From positions 1 through 27,307 of the forward strand of contig CAUGGC010000029.1 in NCBI GenBank assembly GCA_959599095.1: a DNA stretch of 27,307 bases, in the 5' to 3' direction. Source of the DNA: an uncultured Collinsella sp. GTDB lineage: Bacteria > Actinomycetota > Coriobacteriia > Coriobacteriales > Coriobacteriaceae. This document shows, in pieces, positions 1 through 7,832 of the stretch. A program made the translations under genes and the position numbers. Under the pieces are notes generated by a model. It saw only the letters and a program-made list of their open reading frames with translations. It was not told where the DNA came from and did not search any database. Within the stretch, counting starts at the first letter, position 1; the number at the start of each line of letters is the position of its first letter.

Positions 1-38
1 GGGGCTCCTGTCTTTTTAGTGCCCTCGGATTGGGTCAT
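1..38 (-). CDS. Possible 5' end of a gene leaving the window
   Basis: On the minus strand an ATG at 38-36 opens a frame that stays open to the window edge and reads MTQSEGTKKTGAP. A GAGGA stretch lies about 12 bases upstream, farther than an ideal ribosome binding site. The first 13 bases of this frame (ATGACCCAATCCG) are identical to those of the possible start at 27265 at the other end of the window. Only 13 residues are visible, so no function can be given and it may not be a gene. Confidence 0.3.
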   Translation of the reverse strand, partial: MTQSEGTKKTGA

Positions 39-91
39 AGTGTCTGTCCGTCCTCAACCTGTGATTCCGCCACGGTCCGCTTCGGTGCATG

Positions 92-122
92 TGATCCCTT
101 GGGGACGGAGGAAAAGGGATCA
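92..122. repeat. GGGGACG-core palindrome, intergenic copy
   Basis: The 9-base arms TGATCCCTT (92-100) and AAGGGATCA (114-122) are perfectly complementary and enclose a purine-rich loop, GGGGACGGAGGAA. A 31-base match with four differences lies inside the M20 peptidase gene at 9863-9893. This copy sits in the leader of the pyridoxamine-kinase-like gene. It is probably a member of a REP-like dispersed family rather than a regulator of that gene. Confidence 0.7.
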
Positions 123-247
123 TTTTCCGAAACCTTTCCGCAACAATTTGCACTTCGCACCGCTCGCCTCCGCTCACAACGTCCCCTGCGCTACACTTAG
201 TCGCACTGTGGCGCTGCCGCGCCGCGCCCGAAACAAGGGAGACCCTC

Positions 248-1072
248 ATGAAGAATACTCAGCTGCTGCTGATTAACGATATGTGCGGCTACGGCAAGGT
301 CGCGCTTTCCGCCATGCTGCCGGTGCTGTCGCACATGGGTTACCGTATCCATAACCTGCCGACGGCGCTCGTTTCTGACACGCTCAACTACCCCAAGTTC
401 TACATCCACGACACCACCGAGTACGTGCGTCAAAGCCTCGCTATCTGGGAGGAGCTCGGCTTTGAGTTCGACGCCATCTCGACCGGCTTTATCGTGACCG
501 AGGAAGAGACGCGCATCATCTCGGACTTTTGCCACCGCCGTGCGCAAAAGGGCACCAAGGTGTTCGTCGATCCCATCATGGGCGACAACGGCAAGCTCTA
601 TGCCGGTGTGCCCGAGTCCACGATTGGCCTTATGCGGCACCTGCTCGAGTGCGCCGATTACGCGGTTCCCAATTACACCGAGGCCTGTCTGCTCACCGAT
701 ACGCCTATTGCAGAGCAAATCACGCCCGACGAGGCCCGCGTTCTTGTGAACGCCGTGCGTGAGCTGGGTGCCAAGTCGGTGGTCATTACGAGCGCCGTAG
801 TCAATGGCACGAACGCGGTTATCGGTTACGACCATGTGGCGGGGGAGTACTTTACGATTCCCTTTGAGCTCATTCCGGTCTATTTCCCGGGCACGGGCGA
901 CACGTTTTCGGCGGTGCTCGTCGGCCGCGTTATGGCGGGCTGGAGCCTGCAGCGCGCGACGACCGACGCCATGCGTGTGGTGGCCGAGCTTATCGAACGC
1001 AATGCCGACCAAGAGGACAAGTCGGCCGGCCTTCCCATCGAGGCCTGCCTGGATGTGATTGACCATGAGTAA
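248..1072 (+). CDS. Pyridoxamine/pyridoxal kinase family protein
   Basis: This is a 274-residue ribokinase-superfamily enzyme of the PdxK/PdxY type, which phosphorylates pyridoxal or pyridoxamine with ATP in the cytoplasm to feed pyridoxal phosphate salvage. The N-terminus (LLINDMCGYGKVALS) carries the substrate-side motif. VDPIMGDNGKLY at about 108-119 matches the conserved VDPVMGD region. The anion hole and catalytic aspartate lie in PGTGDTFSA, with Asp218. The length is normal for the family. The ATG follows AAGGGAG at good spacing. The stop codon overlaps the start of the next gene by 8 bases, so the two are probably co-transcribed and translationally coupled. Exact substrate preference (pyridoxal, pyridoxamine or a thiamine precursor) cannot be read from sequence alone. 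Confidence 0.85.
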   Translation: MKNTQLLLINDMCGYGKVALSAMLPVLSHMGYRIHNLPTALVSDTLNYPKFYIHDTTEYVRQSLAIWEELGFEFDAISTGFIVTEEETRIISDFCHRRAQKGTKVFVDPIMGDNGKLYAGVPESTIGLMRHLLECADYAVPNYTEACLLTDTPIAEQITPDEARVLVNAVRELGAKSVVITSAVVNGTNAVIGYDHVAGEYFTIPFELIPVYFPGTGDTFSAVLVGRVMAGWSLQRATTDAMRVVAELIERNADQEDKSAGLPIEACLDVIDHE

Positions 1073-1394
1073 CGCTGGCGAGGGCGGCGTCAAGCCTGCG
1101 GGCGAGAACAGGCCGCTCGGCGCGCCGCGTGGCAAGCGGCCGCGTATCCGCGTGAGCTGCGTGGACCAGCTGGGGACGTGCCGCTGCCACCATGGTCACA
1201 AGCCGGGCGACGTCTTTGATTTCGATCGCGACCGGGGCAAGATGTGCGCCATGGCCTGCCATGTGGGCTTTCCCTACATCGATATCCTGCGCTATGGAGG
1301 CGCCGTGCCTGGCAACGAGCCCGGCACAGCAAAGTTCTGCTGCCCCGAGGTCGACACCCTCAACGTCTGGCTTGCCGAGATCGTCGACGAATAG
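1065..1394 (+). CDS. Small Cys/His-rich protein, TIGR04076-like
   Basis: A 109-residue protein with a basic, low-complexity N-terminus (1-27) and a compact domain rich in cysteine and histidine: Cys32, Cys39, Cys41, His42, His43, His45, Cys61, Cys65, His66, Cys92 and Cys93. The run GTCRCHHGHKPGDVF resembles the signature of the uncharacterised TIGR04076 family (C-x-x-GHK-x-GD). The cysteine layout suggests metal binding, but no function is established for the family. The ATG at 1065 lies inside the end of the kinase gene; a TTG two codons upstream is also in frame. The overlap implies the same transcript as the kinase. A strong hairpin with a T-tract begins just after the stop. Confidence 0.7.
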   Translation: MSNAGEGGVKPAGENRPLGAPRGKRPRIRVSCVDQLGTCRCHHGHKPGDVFDFDRDRGKMCAMACHVGFPYIDILRYGGAVPGNEPGTAKFCCPEVDTLNVWLAEIVDE

Positions 1395-1395
1395 G

Positions 1396-1466
1396 TGAGC
1401 GTGGATTTTCTCCCGTTTAGAGCGCACTTGAATGCTCAAAGTGGGAGAAAATCCACGCTCATTTTT
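1396..1466 (+). terminator. Long perfect hairpin with T-tract between convergent operons
   Basis: Two 19-base arms (1396-1414 and 1443-1461) pair perfectly around a 28-base loop and are followed directly by TTTTT. This fits an intrinsic terminator for the kinase operon, and it starts two bases after the stop codon. The stem is much longer than typical, and part of it recurs at 1472-1489, so it is likely a repeat that also terminates transcription. Confidence 0.7.
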
Positions 1467-1471
1467 CATGC

Positions 1472-1489
1472 GGGAGATTATCCACGCTC
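1472..1489. repeat. Extra copy of the hairpin's right arm
   Basis: GGGAGATTATCCACGCTC at 1472-1489 repeats the right arm at 1443-1460 with two changes, 29 bases downstream in the same orientation. It can compete with that arm for pairing to the left arm at 1397-1414. Confidence 0.7.
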
Positions 1490-1526
1490 GTTTCGCGCCG
1501 AAGGCGTGGCCTGCGACCTCGCTTTC

Positions 1527-1973
1527 CTACAGCTGCTCGAGCATAGCGGCGCAACCGGCGAGCACGTCGCGGTAGGTGGCATCGAAATTGCCGGTGTACC
1601 AGGGATCGGCCACGTCGCCGGGGCGCCCGGTCCAATCGAGCAAGCGCGTAATCTTGCCGTCGGGGTCGTCGCCAAAGATGCGACGCAGGCCACGCGCGTT
1701 CTCAGCATCCATATAGACAATGTGGTCCCAGTTGCCATACTCTGCTCGACGCACCTGGCGGGCACGGTGCGCAACGACGGGAATCCCGACTTCGCGCAGC
1801 TTGGCGACCGTGCCATGATGCGGCGGGTTGCCGATCTCCTCAGTTGAGGTCGCTGCGGAATCGATGACAAACTCCGCCTCGCGCCCAGCGCGGCGCACGA
1901 GCTCGGTAAACACCGACTCAGCCATCGTCGAGCGGCAGATGTTCCCATGGCAGATAAACAGTACACGTTGCAT
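1527..1973 (-). CDS. Low-molecular-weight protein tyrosine phosphatase
   Basis: A 148-residue cytoplasmic phosphatase that removes phosphate from tyrosine, or from arginine in YwlE-type members. The P-loop CHGNICRS (Cys8 to Ser15) holds the nucleophile Cys8 and Arg14. The general acid is Asp123 in the DPW motif (DPWYTG). The length is typical of the family. The start was set at ATG 1973 because AAAGGAAA lies just upstream and the P-loop then begins at residue 8 as expected; an upstream in-frame extension to 2018 lacks family similarity. It is the second gene after an MFS transporter on the same strand, 51 bases apart. In Bacillus a relative (ywlE) lies between ywlC and glyA; here it is separate from that cluster. 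Confidence 0.9.
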   Translation of the reverse strand: MQRVLFICHGNICRSTMAESVFTELVRRAGREAEFVIDSAATSTEEIGNPPHHGTVAKLREVGIPVVAHRARQVRRAEYGNWDHIVYMDAENARGLRRIFGDDPDGKITRLLDWTGRPGDVADPWYTGNFDATYRDVLAGCAAMLEQL

Positions 1974-2024
1974 ATGCGGTTTCCTTTCGATCGCCATCAT
2001 CGAGCTCGAGTATCGCATCTGCGC

Positions 2025-3260
2025 TTACGCCCTTGCCCGCCTGCGCTCCCAGCGAGCCAGCTTAATCGTCACCAGCGTAAGCGCCCAGGCCACAAGCGAG
2101 AACGCGGCACCAACCGCGCCAACGTAGGCAATGCCAACGCTGCTCACCACGGCGCCGCCCACTGCGGTGCCAAACGAAATGCCGACGTTAAACGCCATGG
2201 GTTCTACCGAGCTCGCGAGTACCATCGATTTGGGATGGCGGCTGCGCGCCACGTCCATAAAGTGCGTGATGCATGACACCGAGAACAGGTACATGAGCAA
2301 CGCCAAGCTAAAGACAAAGACCAGCGCGAGCGGCATGGTGCCGCCCACGGCAAACAGCCCGAGTAACGCCGCAGCTTGCAGCACAAACGTCACAAGCAGC
2401 GCCTTCATGCCAAAGCGCGCGTCGATCCATCCGCCCAAGATGTTCGAGACCAGGCAGAACACGCCGTAGGCCATAAGCGTGGTGCTCGCCTGAACAGTGC
2501 CCATGCCCAACACCTGCTCCAGATAGGGCGTCACGTAGCCGTAGAACACATAGACCGATCCCACGCCAAACAAAAAGATGAGCATGCCGGTGATGATGCT
2601 CGGTTCGCGCAGCAGACCCGCCTGTTCGCGGAAGGTGGCAGGCTCGTCGGTTTGCCCAGCGCGCGGCATAAACGCCACGAGCGCTCCGCAGATCAAAACG
2701 GCAAAGGTCAGCGTGCCGTACATGGCCACGTGCCAATCGAGCGTGTCGGCCACGAACTTGCCGATCGAAGTGACAAAGACCATTGCCACGGAAAACGCAC
2801 CATATACCACCGAGATGGCAAGCGAAGTTTGCTGCGGGGACAGCAGCTCGGGGATGTACGTCACGCCCACGGCGAGCAGTGCGCCCGAGACGGATCCCAG
2901 GACAATACGCGAGATAAACAGCACCTGGAAGTTGGGCGCCAACGCCATGACCAGGTTGCCGAGCACAAAGATAATGCTGTAGCACACGAGCAGCTGGTAA
3001 CGACGGAAGCGCCCCGTGCTGAGCGCAAGCACCGGCGTCGCGATGGCGTAGACCAGTGCAAAAACGCTGATGAGCTGGCCCGCAGTGGCAAGCGAGATGC
3101 CGAGTTCCGTCGCCAAGTCACTTTCGATGCCGATGACCACGAACTCGGAGCAGCCGAGCGAGAATCCCAACAGCACGAGCAGCGCCAGGCAGAGCCTGGT
3201 GCGCGCGGGGGAGAGCGCGGCGGCGGTTGATTTACTTTTAGACGTGGTTGCGGCGGTCAA
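2025..3260 (-). CDS. MFS transporter, DHA1/AraJ-like
   Basis: A 411-residue polytopic membrane protein with about twelve hydrophobic helices. It has the drug:H+ antiporter-1 look of AraJ-type exporters, including an early helix LGFSLGCSEFVVIGIESDLATELG and the loop GRFRRYQL after helix 2. The substrate cannot be inferred. The start was set at TTG 3260: GGAG lies 8 bases upstream, and the protein then begins with a short Ser/Thr/Ala-rich cytoplasmic tail. An extension to 3401 would run through two palindromic repeats and is unlikely to be coding. It is probably the first gene of a two-gene operon with the phosphatase. Confidence 0.85.
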   Translation of the reverse strand: MTAATTSKSKSTAAALSPARTRLCLALLVLLGFSLGCSEFVVIGIESDLATELGISLATAGQLISVFALVYAIATPVLALSTGRFRRYQLLVCYSIIFVLGNLVMALAPNFQVLFISRIVLGSVSGALLAVGVTYIPELLSPQQTSLAISVVYGAFSVAMVFVTSIGKFVADTLDWHVAMYGTLTFAVLICGALVAFMPRAGQTDEPATFREQAGLLREPSIITGMLIFLFGVGSVYVFYGYVTPYLEQVLGMGTVQASTTLMAYGVFCLVSNILGGWIDARFGMKALLVTFVLQAAALLGLFAVGGTMPLALVFVFSLALLMYLFSVSCITHFMDVARSRHPKSMVLASSVEPMAFNVGISFGTAVGGAVVSSVGIAYVGAVGAAFSLVAWALTLVTIKLARWERRRARA

Positions 3261-3317
3261 GGTTGTCACTCCAATGTCGCATGAATAAGCGGGATTCAAT
3301 CCCTGCAACTCTAACAG

Positions 3318-3350
3318 AATGTGACGAAGGGGCAGTCCCTTTGTCACATT
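3318..3350. repeat. Short palindrome upstream of the MFS gene
   Basis: The 14-base arms at 3318-3331 and 3337-3350 pair fully apart from one G-T position, around a 5-base loop. The ends read AATGTGAC and GTCACATT. It lies in the divergent region between the MFS gene and the acidic membrane protein. It resembles the intergenic palindromes common in Coriobacteriia and has no T-tract. Confidence 0.65.
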
Positions 3351-3370
3351 GCGCTGCCGGCCAGTCTCCC

Positions 3371-3435
3371 AAACCGTCACAACATTCGGCGAAAATCTCA
3401 AAATCGAGGAAAAGCGTCGAATGTTGTGACGGTTT
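3371..3435. repeat. Perfect 18-base inverted repeat
   Basis: AAACCGTCACAACATTCG (3371-3388) is exactly complementary to 3418-3435, with a 29-base A-rich loop. The geometry closely matches the hairpin at 1396-1461 (19-base arms, 28-base loop), but the sequence is different. It lies in the divergent intergenic region, 21 bases downstream of the other palindrome. Confidence 0.7.
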
Positions 3436-3520
3436 TCCTGTCTGCGTCGGCGAGCTCCAGCGCCGTCTGGGGGTATAAGGCTGGCAAGTGTTTATTTGCG
3501 AGGCCTAAGGGGCGCCCCGT

Positions 3521-4390
3521 ATGGATATCGATAACTTTGAATGGTGGTATAGCGAGGGCGAGGCTCCGGACGAGGAGTGGGATGAGCCCGCGCCGCGTGA
3601 CGTGTCGAGCGACGAGGACGAGACCGGCAACGATGCCGCTGTCGAGCCTGACGCTTCCTCCGATGCCGCCGAGCCCCTGACCTTTGAGCAGGCTTGGGCC
3701 CAGGCCGAGGCCGATGAGGCTAAGGCCGATGCCACGGCCACACTCGGTGAGCCAGCCGACATGTCCATCTCGCCGGCAAAGACCCCGCAGCCGCGTCACA
3801 CTATCGATCCCGACAGCACGGCATCCTTCAGCATTCTCGACGTGCCCTCGCAGGGTGCTCAGGCGCCCGCGCCCACGCATCGTCCCGACTTGGCTCGCGA
3901 GGAAGATGCCGGCCGCCGCTCGCCGCTCGGCCCCATCCTCATCGCCTTCATGGCCGGTGTCATCGCTTGCTCGGCGATCGGAAATGTCTGGAGCCATGTG
4001 GAGCAACAGCGCAAAGATGCCGCCAAGGTCGAGATGTCTGTCGAGCAATCGCTCAGCCGCACGCGCTCGGTACATGTGTCGGTCGAGGTAAAGGACGGCG
4101 CGACGTGGGATACCGCGCGCGGCGACAGCCAAATGCTCATCCACATTGTGGGGCGCACGCTCAAAGGACAGACGATTGACGAGTACCAATACGTCAATTC
4201 CGCTGGTGACGGCATCGAACTTAAGCCCGGCGACTACGAGCTTACGGTCGACGAGCCGCCCGTCGCCACCGATGGCACGCGCTTCCGTGCCTCAAAGCGC
4301 ATGGTTCCCGTGAGCTTTAACTCGCAGGCGCCCGATACGGTCGACAGCACGCCGCAGGGCGGGTTCGACCTTTACGTGGATACCCAGTAG
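3521..4390 (+). CDS. Acidic single-pass membrane protein, function unknown
   Basis: I do not recognise this 289-residue protein. Residues 1-130 are strongly acidic and rich in Asp, Glu, Ala and Pro, probably disordered and cytoplasmic. A single hydrophobic segment spans about 135-156 (PLGPILIAFMAGVIACSAIG). Residues 160-289 form a likely extracellular beta-rich domain with alternating hydrophobic strands (VHVSVEV, QMLIHIVG, YELTVDEPP), reminiscent of an Ig-like or carbohydrate-exposed domain, though no family motif is visible. It has no obvious operon partner: the next gene starts 113 bases downstream. The ATG lacks a strong Shine-Dalgarno sequence; CTAAGG lies 10 bases upstream. Confidence 0.75.
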   Translation: MDIDNFEWWYSEGEAPDEEWDEPAPRDVSSDEDETGNDAAVEPDASSDAAEPLTFEQAWAQAEADEAKADATATLGEPADMSISPAKTPQPRHTIDPDSTASFSILDVPSQGAQAPAPTHRPDLAREEDAGRRSPLGPILIAFMAGVIACSAIGNVWSHVEQQRKDAAKVEMSVEQSLSRTRSVHVSVEVKDGATWDTARGDSQMLIHIVGRTLKGQTIDEYQYVNSAGDGIELKPGDYELTVDEPPVATDGTRFRASKRMVPVSFNSQAPDTVDSTPQGGFDLYVDTQ

Positions 4391-4460
4391 GCGCTCGCCA
4401 CTCATTCTGCTATGGCTACTCAATAATCGCCTGCCGCCCCGTCCCGCCGCCAAGAGTGGG

Positions 4461-4483
4461 ACAATAGCCCTCGACACTATTGT
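4461..4483. promoter_or_regulatory. AT-rich inverted repeat before the epimerase gene
   Basis: ACAATAG (4461-4467) and CTATTGT (4477-4483) are complementary with a 9-base spacer, 20 bases upstream of the epimerase ATG and followed by TTTACTTTT. It could be an operator overlapping a promoter or a weak terminator for the preceding gene; the sequence does not decide. Confidence 0.35.
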
Positions 4484-4503
4484 TTACTTTTGGAGGAAGT
4501 AGC

Positions 4504-5397
4504 ATGTCCACCGTCACTACCATCAAGCGCGGCGGCCTTACCGCGGCCATCGATTCCATGGGCGCCCAGCTCACGAGCCTTGCTCTCAACGGCAACGAGT
4601 ATCTGTGGCAGGGCGATCCCGCCTTTTGGGGCAAGCATGCGCCCATCCTGTTCCCCATCGTGGGCTCACTGCGCAACAACACGGCAACATCTGCGGCCGG
4701 CACCTGCGAGATGCCGCGCCACGGACTCGCGCGCATCGTCGAGCACAAGCTGGTCGAGGTTTCGGAGGACGGCTCCTCGGTAACGTACGAGATCACCGAT
4801 ACGCCCGAGTCGCTCAAGGCCTTTCCGTTCCACTTTAAGCTCAACATGACCTATGCCCTGACTGGTGACGCCACGCTTACCCAGACCTTTGCCGTTACGA
4901 ACACCGGCGACGTGGACCTGCCGTTCTCGGTGGGCGGCCACCCCGCGTTTAACGTACCGGTTCCCGGTGCCGAGGACGAGGCGTTCGAGGATTACGAGCT
5001 GGCGTTTACCGAGGCTTGGACCAACGAGGCCCCCATCATCACGCCCGATGGCCTTATGACGTTCGAGGGTAGCTACAAGGCTCCCGATAACTCGGACGTG
5101 CTGCCCATCACGCACCGCAGCTTCGATAACGACGCCATCATGTTCACCGATACCCCGGGCTCCACGCTCACGCTGCGCGGTCGCAAGTCGGGCCACGGCG
5201 TCAAGATCGACTTTGAGGGCTTTAAGTACATCGGCGTGTGGTCTGCCGCCAACGACGCCCCGTTTGTGGCGCTCGAGCCCTGGACTGGTCACACCACCAT
5301 GGACACCGAGGACGACGTCTTTGAGCACAAGGTCAACACCATTACGCTGGCGCCGGGCGCTACCGACACCCGTTCCTTTAGCGTCACCCTGCTCTAG
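4504..5397 (+). CDS. Aldose 1-epimerase family protein, LacX-like
   Basis: A 297-residue galactose-mutarotase-fold protein, predicted to interconvert alpha and beta anomers of an aldose in the cytoplasm. Landmarks are HG at His73 (RHGLAR), the conserved GGHPAFNVP with His146, and the C-terminal acid Glu258 in ALEPWTG, matching the base/acid pair of the LacX branch. The start is the ATG after GGAGGAAGT, which is strong; an upstream in-frame TTG (4480) is poorer. The length is normal. It is monocistronic by spacing and is followed directly by the first copy of the modular hairpin repeat. The sugar substrate is unknown. Confidence 0.85.
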   Translation: MSTVTTIKRGGLTAAIDSMGAQLTSLALNGNEYLWQGDPAFWGKHAPILFPIVGSLRNNTATSAAGTCEMPRHGLARIVEHKLVEVSEDGSSVTYEITDTPESLKAFPFHFKLNMTYALTGDATLTQTFAVTNTGDVDLPFSVGGHPAFNVPVPGAEDEAFEDYELAFTEAWTNEAPIITPDGLMTFEGSYKAPDNSDVLPITHRSFDNDAIMFTDTPGSTLTLRGRKSGHGVKIDFEGFKYIGVWSAANDAPFVALEPWTGHTTMDTEDDVFEHKVNTITLAPGATDTRSFSVTLL

Positions 5398-5489
5398 AGG
5401 TTCCACCGTTCTGACGAACGGCGGGCCGGTCGACGCTGCGCCCTTAGGTTCCGCCGTTCTGACGAACGGCGGGCCGGTCGACGCTGCGC
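5398..5489. repeat. Tandem 48-base repeat with hairpin
   Basis: Two units (from 5398 and from 5446) are identical over 44 bases except for one A/G change. Each contains a hairpin with arms CCRCCGTTC and GAACGGCGG around a TGAC loop, then the linker CGGTCGACGCTGCGC. The one imperfect pair in the first unit (A5405 opposite C5422) would be a U-G wobble in a minus-strand transcript. A single similar unit is at 11474-11516. These units form the front part of the modular element. Confidence 0.85.
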
Positions 5490-5587
5490 GCCACCCAGAG
5501 CGACAATTTGTCATTCAAAAGGCACGGCATGACCAGAAGGTCTATGCCGTGCCTTTTTCATGCCAACTTGTTCGCTCTGGGCGGCGC
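5488..5587. repeat. Modular hairpin element, copy 1
   Basis: The outer arms 5488-5506 and 5568-5587 pair, as do the inner arms 5517-5530 and 5544-5557. The tip is GACC-AGAA-GGTC (5531-5542). A T-tract at 5554-5558 follows the inner stem, so the inner hairpin alone could act as an intrinsic terminator on the plus strand; the A-tract on the left gives a T-tract for the minus strand as well. Related copies lie at 11515-11613 and 27158-27256. It holds no convincing gene. Confidence 0.8.
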
Positions 5588-5725
5588 TCGCTGGCATTGC
5601 CAAAACATCGACGTTCCCAATGACTACCGCGTGTCTATTAATTTTTCGAGCTTGTGCTGCGCTACTGGTCGCTGGCGTATATCCTGTTAAGTCGTCAGCA
5701 TACAATTCAACAGGGAAGGCAGATT
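5588..5725. other. Rest of the 328-base intergenic region before the ABC operon
   Basis: The segment 5610-5630 (GACGTTCCCAATGACTACCGC) is nearly the reverse complement of 11654-11674, so part of a GGGGACG-type palindrome is present here in the opposite orientation. Downstream, TACAAT at 5701-5706 could be a -10 box for the ABC operon, but I see no good -35 partner. GGAAGG serves as the ribosome binding site for the ATG at 5726. Confidence 0.45.
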
Positions 5726-6652
5726 ATGCATTCTCCCCATCAACGCGACGCGCATCCACAGCTGGTGTGCAGCCGTCGCATCTTCTTGGGTAGCGCTCTC
5801 GCTGCGAGCGCTACCGTTGTCGCCGGCGCACTTTCCGGTTGCCAGCGCCCCTCCACGCTGGAAGTAGTTCAGCCCACGACGGGCGGCGGTCGCGACGACC
5901 TGTCCGATTCCGTTATCGGCAAGGACAAGATCCGCATCGGTATGGAGGCAGCCTACGCCCCGTACAACTGGCAGGTCTCCGAGGCCAGCGAGTACACCAT
6001 CCCCATCGACAACGTGCAGGGCGCCTATGCCGACGGCTACGACGTGCAGATCGCCAAGATCGTCTGCAAGGCCCTCGGCGGCGAGCCCGTCGCCGTCAAG
6101 CAGAGCTTCTCGGGCCTCATCGATTCTCTTAACAACGGCCAGATCGACCTCATCATCGCCGGCATGAGCGCTACGCCCGAGCGCGAGGAGTCCGTCGGCT
6201 TTTCCGATCCGTACTTTATCGGCTACTTTGGCCTGTTCGTAAAAGAGGGCTCGCCTTACCAGAACGCCACCAAGCTCAGCGATTTCAGTGGTGCCACGGT
6301 GCTCGGCCAAAAGGACACCATGCTCGATACCGTCATCGACGAGATCCCGGGCGTTGTCCACAAGAACCCGGTCGATTCGGTCCCCACGGTGTTTTCGAAC
6401 CTGCTGCAGGGCACCTGCGACGCCGTGACCTACAACACCGAGAACGAGAAGGGCTATATGGCCCAAAACCCGGGTATCGTGCCGATTCAATTTGCCGAGG
6501 GCGAGGGCTTTAAGCAGGAGGTCACGGCAAATGTCGGCTGCCGCAAGGGCTCGGACAAGCTGCTTAAACTCATCGACAAGACACTCAAGGGCATTAGCCA
6601 AGAGGAGCGCGACCAAATGTGGGACGCGTGCCTCGACCGTCAGCCGGCATAG
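5726..6652 (+). CDS. Amino acid ABC transporter substrate-binding lipoprotein
   Basis: A 308-residue family 3 solute-binding protein (SBP_bac_3) that captures a polar amino acid outside the cell and delivers it to the permease. The N-terminus shows a twin-arginine type motif, SRRIFLG (16-22), a hydrophobic stretch and the lipobox LSGC with Cys39, so it is predicted to be a Tat-exported lipoprotein. The mature part begins IRIGMEAAYAPYNWQV and has the typical AGMSATPEREESVGFSDPYF hinge-side motif. The start was set at ATG 5726, which has GGAAGG upstream and puts the signal at the N-terminus. It lies 9 bases before the permease gene. Ligand (Gln, Glu, His, Arg or other) is not determinable. Confidence 0.92.
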   Translation: MHSPHQRDAHPQLVCSRRIFLGSALAASATVVAGALSGCQRPSTLEVVQPTTGGGRDDLSDSVIGKDKIRIGMEAAYAPYNWQVSEASEYTIPIDNVQGAYADGYDVQIAKIVCKALGGEPVAVKQSFSGLIDSLNNGQIDLIIAGMSATPEREESVGFSDPYFIGYFGLFVKEGSPYQNATKLSDFSGATVLGQKDTMLDTVIDEIPGVVHKNPVDSVPTVFSNLLQGTCDAVTYNTENEKGYMAQNPGIVPIQFAEGEGFKQEVTANVGCRKGSDKLLKLIDKTLKGISQEERDQMWDACLDRQPA

Positions 6653-6661
6653 GGAGGCAGC

Positions 6662-7810
6662 ATGAAAACTATCAATCGCCTGGTCTCCTTTATCAAGGCC
6701 GACCACCGTTATGTATACCTGGGCACGAGCGTTATCGCGGCGCTCGGCCTGGCGTTTAGCCAGCGCAACCCCACACCGCTGAGCTTCCTGGCTCCCACGG
6801 GCGTGTTCCAAGATTGCCTTTGGGCGATTCTTTGGGCCTGGCTCGTCGTGTCGGCGGCGGCGCTGGTCACCAAGCTCATGCACTGGAGCGACTATCGCGA
6901 AAAGTCGCCGTTCGCCTCTGAGCGTTGCCGCCGTGGCGCACGCCTGGGCAGCTACGTCGTGGTCGCCATCGCGGTGATCTTTTTCGTGGACCGCTGCGTC
7001 ATGTCGTTTATCGACCTGGTGCAGGTGAGCATTGTCTCGGACTCCAACCCCAGCGACTTTTTGTCGAGCCTGGTCTACATGACCTACAAGAGCGGCGACT
7101 TCTTCATCCGTGGCATCGAGATCACCATCGCGCTTGCCACCTTCGGCACCGTCATCGCATTCTTCCTGGCGCTGCTCTTTGTGTTCCTGCGTATTCAGAC
7201 CTTCGACCGCGTAGACAACGACCTGGTGCGCTTCTTTAAGAGCATCGGCCGCGGCTTTGCGACCGTCTACTCCACCATCGTGCGCGGCACGCCCATGATG
7301 GTCCAGGGCCTGCTCATCTATTACGCGGGCTTCACCGTTTTGCGCGGCATGGGCTTCGAGACCGCCCAGGCCAACCAGATTTGGAGTACCTTCACCGCCG
7401 GCCTCGTCACCATCTCGCTCAACTCCACCGCCTACATGATGGAGGTCCTGCGCGGCGGCATCGAGTCCATCGATCCCGGCCAGGCCGAGGCAGCGCGCTC
7501 GCTGGGGCTTTCGCAGTGGCAGGCTATGCGCAAGGTCGTGTTCCCCCAGGGCATTAAAAACGCGATTCCGGCGCTCACCAACGAGCTCATCATCAACATC
7601 AAGGATTCGTCGGTGCTCTCGGTTATCGGCGTGTTCGACCTCATGTACGCCACTACCACCGTCGCCGGCGTGTACTACCGCCAGATGGAAGTCTACTGCG
7701 TGGCGCTCGTGGTCTACCTGATCCTGACGCTTGTGGCGAGCCGCCTGCTCGAGGCCTTTGGCAAAAAGCTCGGCGCCGAGGCTCCGGTCACGCTGCCCAG
7801 CTCCAACTAG
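6662..7810 (+). CDS. Amino acid ABC transporter permease
   Basis: A 382-residue inner-membrane permease of the HisM/GlnP type. The C-terminal 240 residues carry the permease domain, with IEITIALATFGTVIAFFLAL as the first helix, the RGTPMMVQ motif (208-215) and the EAA loop EAARSLGLSQWQAMRKVVFP (276-295) that docks on the ATPase. Unusually for a family of about 220-250 residues, it has a roughly 120-residue N-terminal extension with three further predicted membrane helices (about 18-34, 52-71 and 96-118). GGGAGG precedes the ATG. It lies between the binding protein and ATPase genes in one operon. With only one permease gene it probably works as a homodimer. Confidence 0.92.
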   Translation: MKTINRLVSFIKADHRYVYLGTSVIAALGLAFSQRNPTPLSFLAPTGVFQDCLWAILWAWLVVSAAALVTKLMHWSDYREKSPFASERCRRGARLGSYVVVAIAVIFFVDRCVMSFIDLVQVSIVSDSNPSDFLSSLVYMTYKSGDFFIRGIEITIALATFGTVIAFFLALLFVFLRIQTFDRVDNDLVRFFKSIGRGFATVYSTIVRGTPMMVQGLLIYYAGFTVLRGMGFETAQANQIWSTFTAGLVTISLNSTAYMMEVLRGGIESIDPGQAEAARSLGLSQWQAMRKVVFPQGIKNAIPALTNELIINIKDSSVLSVIGVFDLMYATTTVAGVYYRQMEVYCVALVVYLILTLVASRLLEAFGKKLGAEAPVTLPSSN

Positions 7811-7832
7811 GCTCAAGACGAGGAGAATCATC

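Noticed and set aside
3261..3401. N-terminal extension of the MFS transporter
   Set aside because: It would translate through two palindromic repeats and puts 47 non-family residues before the first helix; the TTG at 3260 has a properly spaced GGAG.
5398..5489. Tandem 48-base units as a small CRISPR array
   Set aside because: Only two units, no variable spacer between them, and no cas genes. The units are hairpins of a dispersed element.
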